DNA from: Agelaius tricolor
Lineage: Eukaryota > Chordata > Aves > Passeriformes > Icteridae
Direction of reading: 5' to 3'
DNA: 64,000 nucleotides
NCBI GenBank assembly: GCA_023055355.1
Contig: JALJCS010000034.1
Location: 5,036,001-5,100,000 of the forward strand
In this document: positions 45,896 to 56,953 of the stretch, piece after piece
How positions within the stretch are numbered: the stretch's first letter is position 1
How the letters are laid out: every line of letters begins with the position of its first letter
Program-made: the position numbers and the translations under genes
Notes under the pieces: model-generated
What the model was told of the DNA's origin: nothing
Databases searched by the model: none
What the model saw: the letters and a program-made list of their open reading frames with translations, nothing else

Positions 45896-47837
45896 ACAGA
45901 GGATTTATTCCCTGCCAAGGCATGGCTGGATTCCCTGTTAAGGGGATCTTTAAGCATCAATTAGACAGCAGAATTTCTGTGTGGCAATGGGTTTCATACC
46001 AAGTGAAGGCATTAAAAGAAAGCAGGACGTGTTTCCATAAGATGTCTGTGAAACTCACTTCAGTAAACAAGAGGCAGGGGCCAGAAGGCTCCAAGAGGAG
46101 AGGCAGAGCAGCACAAGCAATGTGTGGTTACCACAAAAATACACTGTCTTAAACAAATCCCAGAATGAGGACCTTCCTGATCCTGAAAAGCACAAATTCT
46201 GAGTGGTTATTTTTAACCAGATAAAAGCACATGTATCTGAGGGACTGCCAGCTGCTGGCTCAGCATTTGTTCCACCCCGCTGCTGGCAGCAGCGGCACAG
46301 CCATGATAAGGCAAAGCAAACTCAGATATCATTCCCCAATTCACCATTCAATAACTTAATAGAATTACTGAAGGGGGAGAGGAGTTTGTGGACACTACCA
46401 GCCCCTGAGATGTTACTGAGCATTGTCTCATTTCCCTTTGAGCACATCAAACTGGCATGATCCAGCAATTTGTATGTTAAATGTCTCTCAACCATTCCCA
46501 GCTCATTTCCCCCCCTTTATTCTTCAGTGCTTAGTACACATCTATCAAAGGGGGCCAGTAAATAATACCTCAGGCAGCGTTTTTACTGTAATTTCTCAAG
46601 TTTTCTAGCAGTCCACAGTTATCTGGCCATACAAAGGAATTATTTTCTCCCCACCAATTAGCAGAGCGGGAGTTCAAAAGCCTCCATGACTGCTTTAACA
46701 CAGAGAATTCCTTAATCCATAAAAATTAATGGCGATTATGTTCAAGAGACTTAGATATTTAAATCCTTCTCCACATTAGTCACTCTCTTTTATGTGCAGG
46801 TAACTGCAGCTGAAGTCCTCAGGAGCCCTGTGTGTGGCAGAACAAAGTAATCTCTCCAAATGAGAAACGTGAGGTTTTGCCAGTTCTCCCCTGACAGCAG
46901 AAGGTGGCAGCCTCTGAGGTCTGACTTTGCCCCCACTGAACCTCTCATGACTTGTGTTAAAGTCTTAATTAGCTCCAAAAGTCCTAAATGGAGCCATTTG
47001 TTATTGCTGAGGTTGGTTGTCCCCGTTACAAATAACTTCACTGTGCAATTGAGTAGAACCAAGTGCCAAGAGAGAGATTCTAAATTTAAATTTTTCCTTA
47101 AATCTGAAACTTAACTTCACCATCTTCTACCAGTTCCAAAGCATCCAAACAGAAACTTTACATTGCTCTTTTTATGGCTGCACAGTCTTCACATGCACCT
47201 ACTAATTGTAGTTACATTTAAAGGTTTTGAACTCATTTTCTCTCAACATCATCACTTTAAATAGACATATCCCCAGAAAGAGAGGGGATTTTTAGAACAG
47301 AGTAATTATCTCCATGATAAAAAGTTGCATTTCAAAGATTTGCTAGAGGGTATTTACTGACTGTACCTGTCAAAGACAAAAGTTACAGAAGGGGGATTTC
47401 TATTTTCCACTCTCCCTTCACTTCTTTTCTCCCTGGCCTCTGAGCGCATCACCCAAATATTTTTTTTCCTTTCAAACCCAGAGGCTCTTTGTGAAAGCAA
47501 CAAAGGAGCAGATTTCCCATATTTAGGATGATGAGGAACTACCTTTACTCAGGTTGGTTCATGCCCAAATTCCCAGCTCAGTTTGGGGCTGGGGTTAACT
47601 TTGAGCTTCTCAGATGCTGCCAGCAGGAACCACAGCCTCAAAGACAACATCCACATTTCCACCCTGCCTTCCATGGGCTGCTCTCCCCCTTGTGCCTGTG
47701 GGTGCAGAGAGAAGCCTTTTTCTCTCTCCGTGTGCCCTTCTCAGGGGAAAAGCTGAGCTGGGCCAGTGAAAATGTGCACGTTAATATAATGATTTATTAT
47801 TTATAATTTTTATTGATAATATATAAATATATAAAAA
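45896..47837. other. non-coding DNA, no gene seen
   Basis: No supported gene or repeat. At 46,897-46,910 a weak CTCF-like word (GCAGAAGGTGGCAG, 12 of 14) occurs on the plus strand. Confidence 0.55.
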
Positions 47838-47839
47838 TA

Positions 47840-47902
<63 letters not shown>

Positions 47903-47912
47903 ATTATTAATT
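47838..47912 (+). repeat. (ATT)n microsatellite
   Basis: Over 20 ATT/TTA units with one interruption near the right end. It is immediately followed by a CR1 3' terminus, so it probably grew from the CR1 tail repeat. Confidence 0.95.
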
Positions 47913-47919
47913 ATTTCTT

Positions 47920-47958
47920 TTTCATAGAATCATTTAGGTAGGAGGAGACCCCTAATTA
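47920..47958 (-). mobile_element. CR1 LINE extreme 3' end
   Basis: CATAGAATCATTTAGGTAGG followed by AGGAGACC is the reverse complement of a CR1 terminus. Only about 40 bp remain. Confidence 0.65.
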
Positions 47959-48052
47959 GTGATAGGAAAAGGGAGAATGTTCTTAAAATGAAAGGGAGAG
48001 CACTTGGGTATATAAACCTCAAAGAGCTCTAACAGAAGCACGCACTGAGGGC

Positions 48053-48262
48053 TCACAGAACAATTTGGGTTGGGAGGAACATTAAATATCATCTCATTCC
48101 AATGCCCTGCCATGGACAGGGACCCTTTCCACCCAACTAGGTTGCTCCATCCAACCTGGCCTTCCAGGGATGGGGCATCCACGGCATCTCTGGGCACCCT
48201 CACAGTAAAGAGCTTCTTCCAGACATGTGACTTAATCTCTCCTCTTTTAGCTTTAAACCATC
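48053..48262 (-). mobile_element. CR1 LINE 3' end
   Basis: In reverse order it has the typical CR1 blocks TTTGGGTTGGGAGGAAC, CCCTGCCATGGACAGGGACC, TCCAACCTGGCCTTCCAGGG, GGGGCATCCACGGC and CTTCTTCCAGACATG. It ends near AGCTTTAAACCAT. It is 5'-truncated and diverged. Confidence 0.9.
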
Positions 48263-49081
48263 AGCAGGTTCATCTCATCCCCAGCTCAGCAGTGTTTCCT
48301 TGTATTCATTAATTACCTGCAGTGGCTTTTTGGGGAGAAGATCAACCTGCAGAAAACCTATTCTTCTTACACCTGCTGACCATGTGATTTCCCTGGCTGG
48401 AATTAATGGACACCATCTCACACTCACAGCCCTCATTCCACACATCCTATTTCACTTCCAGTGCTGCCCCATAGCACCTCAGGAGAGATGCTTGGAGTGT
48501 CTCACCTCAAAACCCGTATCACCTTCATGTAAAACCTGAACACAAGGCACTTTTTCCTCTCCTCTTGGAGGGATTTGTAGGAACAAGGCAGAGGGCAAGC
48601 CTGGGGAGGAAAGAAGGAAGGAGCTGCCCCTCGAAGCTGCAGCCACCCAGGGCTGGCTCCTGCATCCCCCGTTACCACTAGAGGTCAGCCGGAGCCCGGA
48701 GCATCCTCTGCGCACCGAGGGATGGAGGGAGGGAGGGGCGGCTCTGACCTCTCGGGCTGCTCTCTTCCAAAATTAGCTGGGAAAGCCAGCCTTCAAAACA
48801 GCTTAATTCAAGTTGCTGCCTTCCAAGGAAAAGTGTTGCAGAAGCAGGAAAAGAAAAGCAGCGAGGTGAAGACAGCAAGTGAAGCCTTTGGTATCTCAGA
48901 GGGATTTTCTGCTGCAGCTTTACAGCAGAAATTCAGGTACCTGAATGTGCTATTTGGGCAGAATTTCATCACAAACACACAGCACCTTTTCCAGCAGATT
49001 GAACTAATCCTTCCATAAAAATATAATCTGAAACCCTTTGCGCTTGAGACCTACTCTAAATAAATATTGAAAATTATTTCA

Positions 49082-49200
49082 TAAAATCACAGAGCATTTG
49101 GGTAGGAAGGGACCTTAAAAATCATCCGGTCCCAACCCTCTGCCATGGGCAGGGACACCTCCCACCAGACCAGGCTGCTCAAAGCCCTGCAAAAGTCATC
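49082..49200 (-). mobile_element. CR1 LINE 3' end
   Basis: AAATCACAGAGCATTTGGGT, AGGAAGGGACCTTAAAAATC, CTGCCATGGGCAGGGACACC and GACCAGGCTGCTCAAAGCCC appear in order, a typical inverted CR1 tail. Confidence 0.9.
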
Positions 49201-52200
49201 CCTGCTTGGAAAACTGGAACTACACTCCCACACAGGAGTTTCACTCCCTTGCAGCAATCCAGAGCAGCCCATTGCTCTGTCAGTCATCAATATTACATCA
49301 GTGATGTATTTAAAACAATATGAGAAAGCAGATTTTAGCCTCTGACATGCCATTGAAATGGACATTACACAGAAATGGACATTACCAGCACACAGGACTG
49401 GTGGGAAAGTTCACTGAAACATTTTCAGAGCGTTTTCAGCAAGCTAAGTTTTTTTTTTTTCTATTAATTTTATGCTTACAAATTGATGTTCCTTTGGTGA
49501 AACAATATGATATAATATAATTTTGGAGATACTGCATTCTTCCTACACAGTTCAATAAATTCTTATTACATTTTATATTGTTTCCCAACTTTTTGGCAAG
49601 GATTATGCTAGAAACTACTAAGTTGTATGAAGAATAGCTTTTTCTTTTTTTTACTGGATTTTTGCTGGAAGCTTTGCAGACAAATTCACGCAGCCTGCTG
49701 AGAACAACATCTAATTCTTGTGAAAACTAGAAATGAACAAAAAATCAGTAGCCCTTTGGATAAAGACAGGTTTCAGCCTCAAGCTGCCATTTGGTTTCCA
49801 AAGGAAAAAAGAAGGAGAAGGGGGAAAAAAGAAGAAGGGGGAAAAAAGAAGGAAATCAAATAGCCTACTATACCTATCACACAGACAGCTTTCTGGCTTT
49901 TTCAGAATTAGTTTAATGACCAGAAAACAGCAAAAATTCAGACAATAGTGAGACTGGAATGGTTTGAACATCTGATATGGAGTCATCTGCATTTCTCAAT
50001 TTCATGCCAGAAAACCAAAGGCTAAAATGTGAATTCTTAAAGAGAAACAAATCAGAAAAGCCAAAAATAAAAGCAGGTTTTTAGCTCTGGTGATCACAGA
50101 GAGTGTGAGGGGGAATTCATGGAGCAGAGCCTGGTTTCTGGAAAGCAAGTGGCTTATTAGCAGTGCCTGCCTTGCAATTGCTAGAGAAGCAGAGAGCCAC
50201 TCAGCTGTGTAAACCAGGAGTGAGAGAAAGAAAGAGCAGCAGGGCATGAGTCTCCATCTAATCAAGTGCTTTGCAGCCCCTTCAGATGTGCAGAAGCAGG
50301 AGAGTTGGGATTGGGGATTGACAGATGCTGGGGCTGCATTGATCCCAAATTCCAAGCTCAGTAGCCAAAGAAAGAATGGCTTTAAATAAGGGTGACTCCA
50401 GGGCTGTGGGGGCTCAGGCAAAAATCCATTAAAGCCATCTAATGAGCTGCATGGGCAATCCCTTCCTGGGCTGGCTCAGAGCGAGCCCATCACTCCCACT
50501 AGGGGAAGGCACTGGGCTCTCTGGTCCCATGCTTGTAGGACAGGGCAGAAGCAGAGGATCTGGTAGGACAAACTGCTTCCTCTGCCTTTTGTAAAGCAGA
50601 AGTCTCCGTTGTAGCTCATTAAGATCTGTAATAGCCCTACAAGCTTGTGTACACCAGGCATTTCATGAATAGCAAGTTTCTGGCAGCTGACCAATCATCT
50701 GAATATTTCAAGGCTTGGCAATATTTCAGTCTCCACAGCAAAGGAGGTCATTTTCCTTCTATTCCCTGGAGTGGCAGCTTACAGTTCACTCAAATTCCTT
50801 CAAGTGACCTTTCCACTTATTTAAAATATTTCTTTTAAATAACTTGCCATTCTGTTCTGTTCCAGCTTGTTGCAGCAGTTACAGCTGCGCTCCCCCCAAA
50901 CCTAGGATAAGGCTCTGATTTTATGTCATATCATTACTAAGTCCTCCCCTGGCAGATGCTGATTAGAAATGACCAATTAACAGTCCTCCAGCCTGTGGAA
51001 CAAGCCTAATTAGCCAGACTGAGGAGTGCCCAGGAAACTAATGACTTTTCCCTATTTGCACAGCCCAGGATGCCCAGTCAGCACAGGCTCAGGGGGCTGC
51101 CAAAACCAAGTCCCTGCAGGGCAGGGTGGAAGCATGATGGTCGGTGAAAAGGGCCTTCAAGAGGAGAAGCTGTCCCAGTTTGGTGCAGCATCTCTCTTGG
51201 TAGGAGCATCCAGCATGGCTGCACTGGGCACCAAGGGAATGAGACCCTCTGGAAGGGAAAGCTCCCACCCCACAGAGCTGGGAAGGGAGGGATCAGCACT
51301 CGGGCTCAGCGATGCTGAAATACAAACAACTCCCAGATGAGAGGCCTGAGGCTTGCAGGAGGATAACAATAGGGTCAAGAAGAGGAAGTTTTGGGGCAAA
51401 CATATTTTGGCTGAGTGTGAGGACCCCTACTATGTATGATTTGTTCTTCTTTTTCCTTTAGTTACAAGTCCAGCTTCGCTACACAGGATCAGACTGCTTT
51501 CCACTTGAATGACCTTGCAGTTTTGCAATAAGAAAGTCCTTTTTAGTTTCTATGAAACTGCAGGGTTGACCAAAATAATTTTTCTATTGTTAAAACTACT
51601 AAAATAGGAGTTTGAACTGGCTTTACTGACTTACAAAACTATTTTTTTCCACACACTAATAAGAGAAACTGTCACTTAAGACTGGAAATTCCCACAGTTG
51701 CTAAATAGAAAAAACAGGAGAATCTTTATAATGTCATGCTTTGTGCAAAAATATTTAACAATTAACTGTCTCGAATTTCTTGTGCATTTCTCTAAATATT
51801 GCAGTTGTTTTGTGAAGACCACTGTGAACACAGCTGTGCCAAGCCAACAAACAGTTGAGGCCATTGTTGGTATTTTGGCAAAACTCTCTTCCAGAAAAGC
51901 ACGAAAGCCAGCTGGGTTGGAAATTGCAGATTCCAACTTTAAAGATTTGAGGGATGGAGTATGGAAAGATAAAGAGGGGTTATTCTGCCATATTTACCCA
52001 CAGCAGTAACAGCCCTTAGAGACCCACTCACAGCAGGGGATGTATCCAGCCTACAGGGCAGATAGGCTCCATGAGGAAAGGGGGAAAAAAAAGCCAGTGC
52101 TGTTGAGGAGACAGCCTAGCAGCACTGGAATGCAGGTTGGGAGTACATTAAAACTCCCTCCCAAGTTTTAGACATTTCCATCAATGCCAATAAGTCCACT

Positions 52201-52384
52201 AATGGAGAGGGCTCATTTAGCCACATTTCTCCTCACAGAGGAAAGCAAGGCACAATTCTTCCCAAGAATATTTCTGGGTTTCACATTCTCTGAACATCAG
52301 AGAAAGGAAAAACAATTCTTATTTGCTGTGCCTGTGTTGTGCCAAAGTAGAATGCAAGGTGGAGATTGTTTACCCACAGTGATG
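49201..52384. other. non-coding DNA, no gene seen
   Basis: Open frames here (for example 50,421-50,002 minus, 51,698-52,009 plus) have no recognisable domains. The frame at 51,830-52,009 has a possible acceptor but no donor. I call nothing. Confidence 0.5.
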
Positions 52385-52600
52385 GGGTTTTGTGTGAGTG
52401 TCGGGACTGTGGGCCGAGAGTCACGAGATTCTGGGCAGGTGTGTGCAGAGCTGAGTGCTTGGCAGGTTCAGTTTAGATGTAGTGTAATATAGTATGGAAT
52501 AATATAGTGTAATCAAGTAATTAATTAGCCTTCTGATAAGATGGAGTCAGATGCATCATTCTCTCCCCCTCGTCAGGAGCCAAAATATCCACTATGGGCT
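52385..52600 (+). mobile_element. solo LTR fragment, passerine ERV type
   Basis: The run from TGTGAGTGTCGGGACTGTGG through GGTTCAGTTTAGATGTAGTG and the TAATATAG repeats to TTAGCCTTCTGATAAGATGG and CCCCCTCGTCAGG resembles the R/U5 part of songbird endogenous retrovirus LTRs as I remember them. The expected AATAAA is altered (AATCAAG). No internal retroviral sequence flanks it. The ends are approximate. Confidence 0.5.
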
Positions 52601-54205
52601 CAACCAGTGAGAAAGATCTGGCATGGAGGGTATTGTGCCACCTCATGCTGCTTTGTACTCTGCAAATGGGCCATGGGTTTCACTGGTTGTGTCCTGTAGC
52701 TCTGAGTAGACTCAAAATATCCTCTGTGGGTAGAGAGATCCAAACCAGACTGACCAGCCCAGCCAAAATTCCCTATCTGGAGTTTACCTCACATGTTGGC
52801 CCATAGCTGTGTCATCACATTCACAGTTCTAAGCTGTTTAAAGCACCTTGAGGAGCACAGTTCAGAGCACTCTGCATCTTGTGGGCACCTAAAACCACCC
52901 ACTGAGGTTGTGGTGCCACCAGGGGTCCCACAGACTGGGTCACCAGCAGGTGTGTGTGGTGACAGGACAGAAACAGAACAGCACCACAGAATCTGTAGCC
53001 TGTGTGATGCCTTGGCTGGAAATAATGCCAGGAAAGGCTGGCTGGCACACTGCAGTAATTCTGATGGTATTCCTGTCACCAGTGTCAATGGAGAGAGCAC
53101 AGATTCCTCTGTCCCACCCAACAGCAGCAGCTTGCAACGAAACAAAGGCTTTAAAATGTTTAGTTTGGATAGGTGTTATTTCCCTCCTAGTGCCATGCTC
53201 CCAGGTGTCCCTGTGCTGACTGAAGATGCTGTTCCTGCTGCAGGATTCCTTGGGATGCTCCTGGTGGCTTCTCCTTCCCCACCCCAGCTGCCAACAGGAA
53301 TCACCAAGCACAGCTGGCTGCCCCAGAGCACCCGGGTGACACTGGGCTGCCACAGAAGCCTGCAGTGATTCTGTAACCCCAGTGTGGGTGACACACACAT
53401 CACACAGGGAGCCAGGGGGTTGCAGGCAGTGCCAGCAGCACTCGTGGCTGGCTGAGATTTTACAGCCTCTCTCATCACAGAAAATGCACCTCACCAGCTA
53501 GACCTAATAAAAGCCAGTCCTCACAAGCAAGGCAGCAGGAATGCCAGCATTCAAAGTGGTAGGGAGTGCACACTCTCTTTTTCTGGTGGTGGAGGCCAAG
53601 CAAACATGATACAGTTTGTGTTTAGGGAAGCATATACTCTGCTGTGATGTTTGATCTGGCAAGAAACCACAGTTCCTTCCTGCAAGCTGGCAAAACACTA
53701 AACACAGGGAGTGCCATGCACAGACAGTCTCAATTAAGCTATCTTTTCTGAGCTATAAAACAGCACTGGGCACATAAAACAACAGAAAACACATTTGTTT
53801 CCTCTCCATCTGCACAAGATGTGCAGTGATTCAGTTTTACTCAATTGGCAACACCAGAGGAAGAAAAAATTATGCATTTAATCTTTGTTTAGGACTACCT
53901 TACCCCGTACTGGCTACTGGTTATTTCTAAACCTTTAAAGGTGCCTTTAGAGAAACTTAAATCTGGAGCTGAAGTTCATTAACCATGGTCTGTACTAAAT
54001 TAAATAGGGCACAATTGCAGCAAGTTACTAAGCAATTAGAAAATATAAAAAAACCTTGCACAAACCCAGAAAAAATACCAAACTATGCTAACCAATCACA
54101 ACCCCACTGCTTTAGTTCCTAGTCATGAAATTCAGTTAGGCAACACATTTTTAGAGCAGAAGTAATATCTCCTTAATAACCTTTAAAAACCTGGCATTTT
54201 CTTAG
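52601..54205. other. non-coding DNA, no gene supported
   Basis: It contains overlapping frames of 191 codons (plus, 52,793) and 184 codons (minus, 53,494) over the same DNA. Neither has a recognisable fold, and they cannot both be genes. The composition is CpG-poor. Confidence 0.45.
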
Positions 54206-54429
54206 AATGCCATGTGTATAAATCAAGCAATAGGTTAATTAAAATTATAGTAGATCACGACAAGTTATTTGGCAACACTTATGTGGCCCTGATGAAGCTG
54301 ATTGCAACCACGGATTACACACACGAAAAATCTCAGGCTGCTGCAATACTGAGAGAAATGCAGACTATTTCACAGCAAAAATCTTATTTTGCATTTGGAT
54401 TCCCTAAATCACCAGCTCCACCAGCCCAG
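54206..54429 (+). CDS. orphan exon-like block, unknown protein
   Basis: The acceptor GGCATTTTCTTAG and the donor CCCAG|GTAAGA bracket 224 bp. It is open in one frame with two leading bases, ending in phase 0. The peptide has a charged, helix-like part with DKLFGNTYVALMKLIATTD and SQAAAILREMQT, then FAFGFPKSPAPPAQ, which looks more like protein than the chance frames nearby. I do not recognise the family. Neighbouring exons are not apparent within the window, so it could belong to a gene with long introns, be a relic exon, or be chance. Confidence 0.35.
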
Positions 54430-55703
54430 GTAAGAATCTAAATTCTGTTGGATAAGCAGGGAGTGCAGGAAAGTTGGGCTGGGAGACCTAACACATCAGT
54501 AGTCCCTTTGTGGCCAGCTCCCTCTTTCCACTGTGCCATGCTTTACTGTCACTATAAAGCAAAGAGAAATCCTTGGATTGTAAAATAATCTACTAAGAAC
54601 AAATTTAGGTCTCTCTGGGTTTTTTTTTTTTCTTCCCCATAACTACAGTCTACATGATTAGTACCACTCAGCCATAAGAGGAAAATAATCATATTCAAAT
54701 TTGGCCTTTGATCAGCAGCCTTTCTCCTCCGCACGAGGAAAGTTCAGTCTGGGTTTGGCTGGTGCCTCTAAGATAAACAGAAAATTACCCTGCAGTTTTG
54801 CTGGCAAGTTGGTGAGGAAAGAAGCCAATACATAGCTAAAATTAAATAGGGTTGCTTCAGCATTTAGCCTCCTCTGGATTTGAAGCTTTATAACTGGGGA
54901 TTCCAAATCTCTGATTTCACACATGAAGGAAACTCCCCAGCCTGACCATTCATGAGACCCTCTTGTGTTTTCAGGAATCTCTTCCTTAAAAAGAAACAAC
55001 TTTGGCTGCATCTGTGCTAATGTGTGCCTGAGGACTTGCCCAGTGTGGGTATCCCATGCACAGCATAAACCCCCTGGATCTCTCCAGCCTGGCCTAGGTG
55101 CAGCTGCAGTGGGGCCATGAGACACAGAAGTTGTTGCAAAGCTGTCCTTGAGCTGTCCCACCCTGCAGAACTCATAGATGTACATTAGACATCCTCTCTG
55201 TGTTACAGGCAATGTGCATGTCCATCACAGAAGCCATGTGAGCCCTCTGTGAACTGTTTTTATGGCTAATCATGCCAACTAATTGCAGGACACTGCACAC
55301 AGATTGTCTTATTGTTTATGGCAGGATTAGCTCTCCCTCCCCTTAGACCATAATCCAGTGCTCAGAGCTTCACAGTCCCTTTGGAGTGCCGCTGCCCTCA
55401 GATTAGTAAATTCTAGGTGACCTATGGTAGTATCTCAATGACTCATACAGCGTGAAATACTGACCTTGGCCAAAAGCTGAGATAGACATATTCGGTTTTA
55501 AAAACTATCAGAAGCTGCTTGGACACAGCAGGATACAATTTCCCTAACTACTAACCTGAAAAACAGATTACCTGGGCAAATGGCTGTTAATAATCTCAGG
55601 GAAGCTTTTTGCTGATAATAACTTAGCTAAATTAAGACAATTTGGCAGTGGAAGGGGAAATAATCAGCACAGAAAGAGCAAAAAGCACAAGTCTGAGGTG
55701 TCA
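54430..55703. other. non-coding DNA, no gene supported
   Basis: A 166-codon minus-strand frame (55,212-54,712) lies downstream, on its own strand, of the duplicated promoter blocks. It has no known domain and no clear acceptor. I leave it uncalled. Confidence 0.4.
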
Positions 55704-55985
55704 CAGCTGAGATGGCCATGACACAGAGAGTGTCACCATACAATTCCAGAAGGCTTCAACCCACACAGAGTAACACCACATCACTTCAGAAAGCTTCAAG
55801 CATCTGCCCTTCTTGCCCTTCAGCCCAGCCTTTTGTTCCCTCCTGTTGATGCCCTGCACCTGTGTGCCCTCTGCTCCCTTTGGTGCTTGCTCAGTGCCCC
55901 TGGGCACTCCTTACGTTCAATGCTGATCACACCTGTGGCCCATCAGCCACTCCCAATCACCACAAACTCTGTGCCTACACCAAAG
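55704..55985 (-). repeat. duplicated promoter/first-exon block, decayed copy
   Basis: It matches 56,686-56,953 through GCACCTGTGTGCCCTCTGCT, CCCTTTGGTGCTTG, CAGTGCCCCTGGGCACTC and CTTCAGCCCAGCCTTTT. On the minus strand the TATA word is altered (AACAAAAGG). The start codon position reads GTG, and the frame meets a TGA after six codons. It is probably the dead member of a tandem pair. Confidence 0.75.
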
Positions 55986-56601
55986 TTCAGTCAGAGCATC
56001 TGAGCAATATCTATATCTTAAAACAGCTGACAGAAATAAAACAGCAAATAATTGTAACACACAGCTGACAAAGTCCAACAGATGTCATCAAGACCAGATA
56101 AAACCATCTAGATTATAATCCACATGAAACCTACTGTGTCTCTTACTAAACCATAAAATGGATCCATCTGCCTGGGGGGGGGAGAAAAAAATCTATAGTG
56201 CAGTTATAACATTCCTTCCTTTTGTCTGATTTACCTAATATGAAAAGGAGAAGAAAAAACCCCAAAACTCTATTTTACACTTGAGACTGTAATGTGGACA
56301 TGGTAACAAAAGCCACTTTTGCATTTAGGGTAGAATTGATCAGAACAGAAACACAAAGCTTGGTGAAAGGCCCTTGTCACAAAATGCAGAACATTAATTA
56401 CTTTCACAGAAATACACAGCAATTGAACAAATCCAACAGTCAGGATTTACATGCATGCCTAAAAGACAAGTCTCAAAGCAGTATTTTGAATGATACATTA
56501 CTTTATCTATTATAAAGTAACAGTTTTAGAAACACAAGCCTTTCTGCATTCCTCTTCCCCACAAATGACCCCAGGAACAAATCAAGTCCCTTCTGACTTA
56601 C

Positions 56602-56749
56602 ATGTCTGGTAACCACAGCAGCCAAGGGTGGAAGAGGTGATTTGGCTTCCCAGTATTCCCAGCTGGTCAGTGGGGGCACACACCGCAGTTGAGGTGGCCA
56701 CGACAAACAGAGTTCCATAGAATTCCAGAAAACCCACGCAGAGTAACAT
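56602..56749 (-). CDS. possible signal-peptide exon, unknown secreted protein
   Basis: On the minus strand a TATA box (CATAAAAGG at about 56,810-56,803) lies about 55 bp before ATG at 56,749. It opens 49 codons: MLLCVGFLEFYGTLFVVATS and TAVCA, then PTDQLGILGSQITSST. The first 25 residues are hydrophobic like a signal peptide, though without a basic start. The frame ends at ACAT|GTAAGT, a perfect donor. A strong acceptor (TTTCTCCCCCCCCCAG at about 56,175) would give only eight more codons. I recognise no family. An LTR reading for the repeated block is possible. Confidence 0.35.
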
Positions 56750-56953
56750 CCTGTCTCTTCAGAAAGATGCAAGCATCTGCTCATCTCATTCTTCAGCCCA
56801 GCCTTTTATGCCCTCCTATTGATGCACTGCACCTGTGTGCCCTCTGCTCCCTTTGGTGCTTGGTCAGTGCCCCTGGGCACTCAATGCTGCTCACAGCTGC
56901 AGCCCACTGGGGATGATGCTCCCAATTACCACCACCTCTGTACCTACCCAAGC
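56686..56953 (-). repeat. duplicated promoter/first-exon block, intact copy
   Basis: This is the direct repeat of 55,704-55,985, about 980 bp away and in the same orientation. It includes the TATA box, the presumed start and the first part of the coding exon. Identity fades on both sides. The copies could come from a tandem gene duplication or be two LTRs of a small element. Confidence 0.75.
56804..56810 (-). promoter_or_regulatory. TATA box of the minus-strand exon
   Basis: GGGCATAAAAGGCTGGGC on the minus strand has good TATA context, with a start expected near 56,775. Confidence 0.5.

Noticed and set aside
49215..49235. ACTACACTCCCA word resembling the start of a ZNF143 site
   Set aside because: The second half of the motif is missing, and the word lies just past a CR1 tail.
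52793..53494. 191-codon plus and 184-codon minus frames
   Set aside because: They overlap almost completely and neither resembles a known family.
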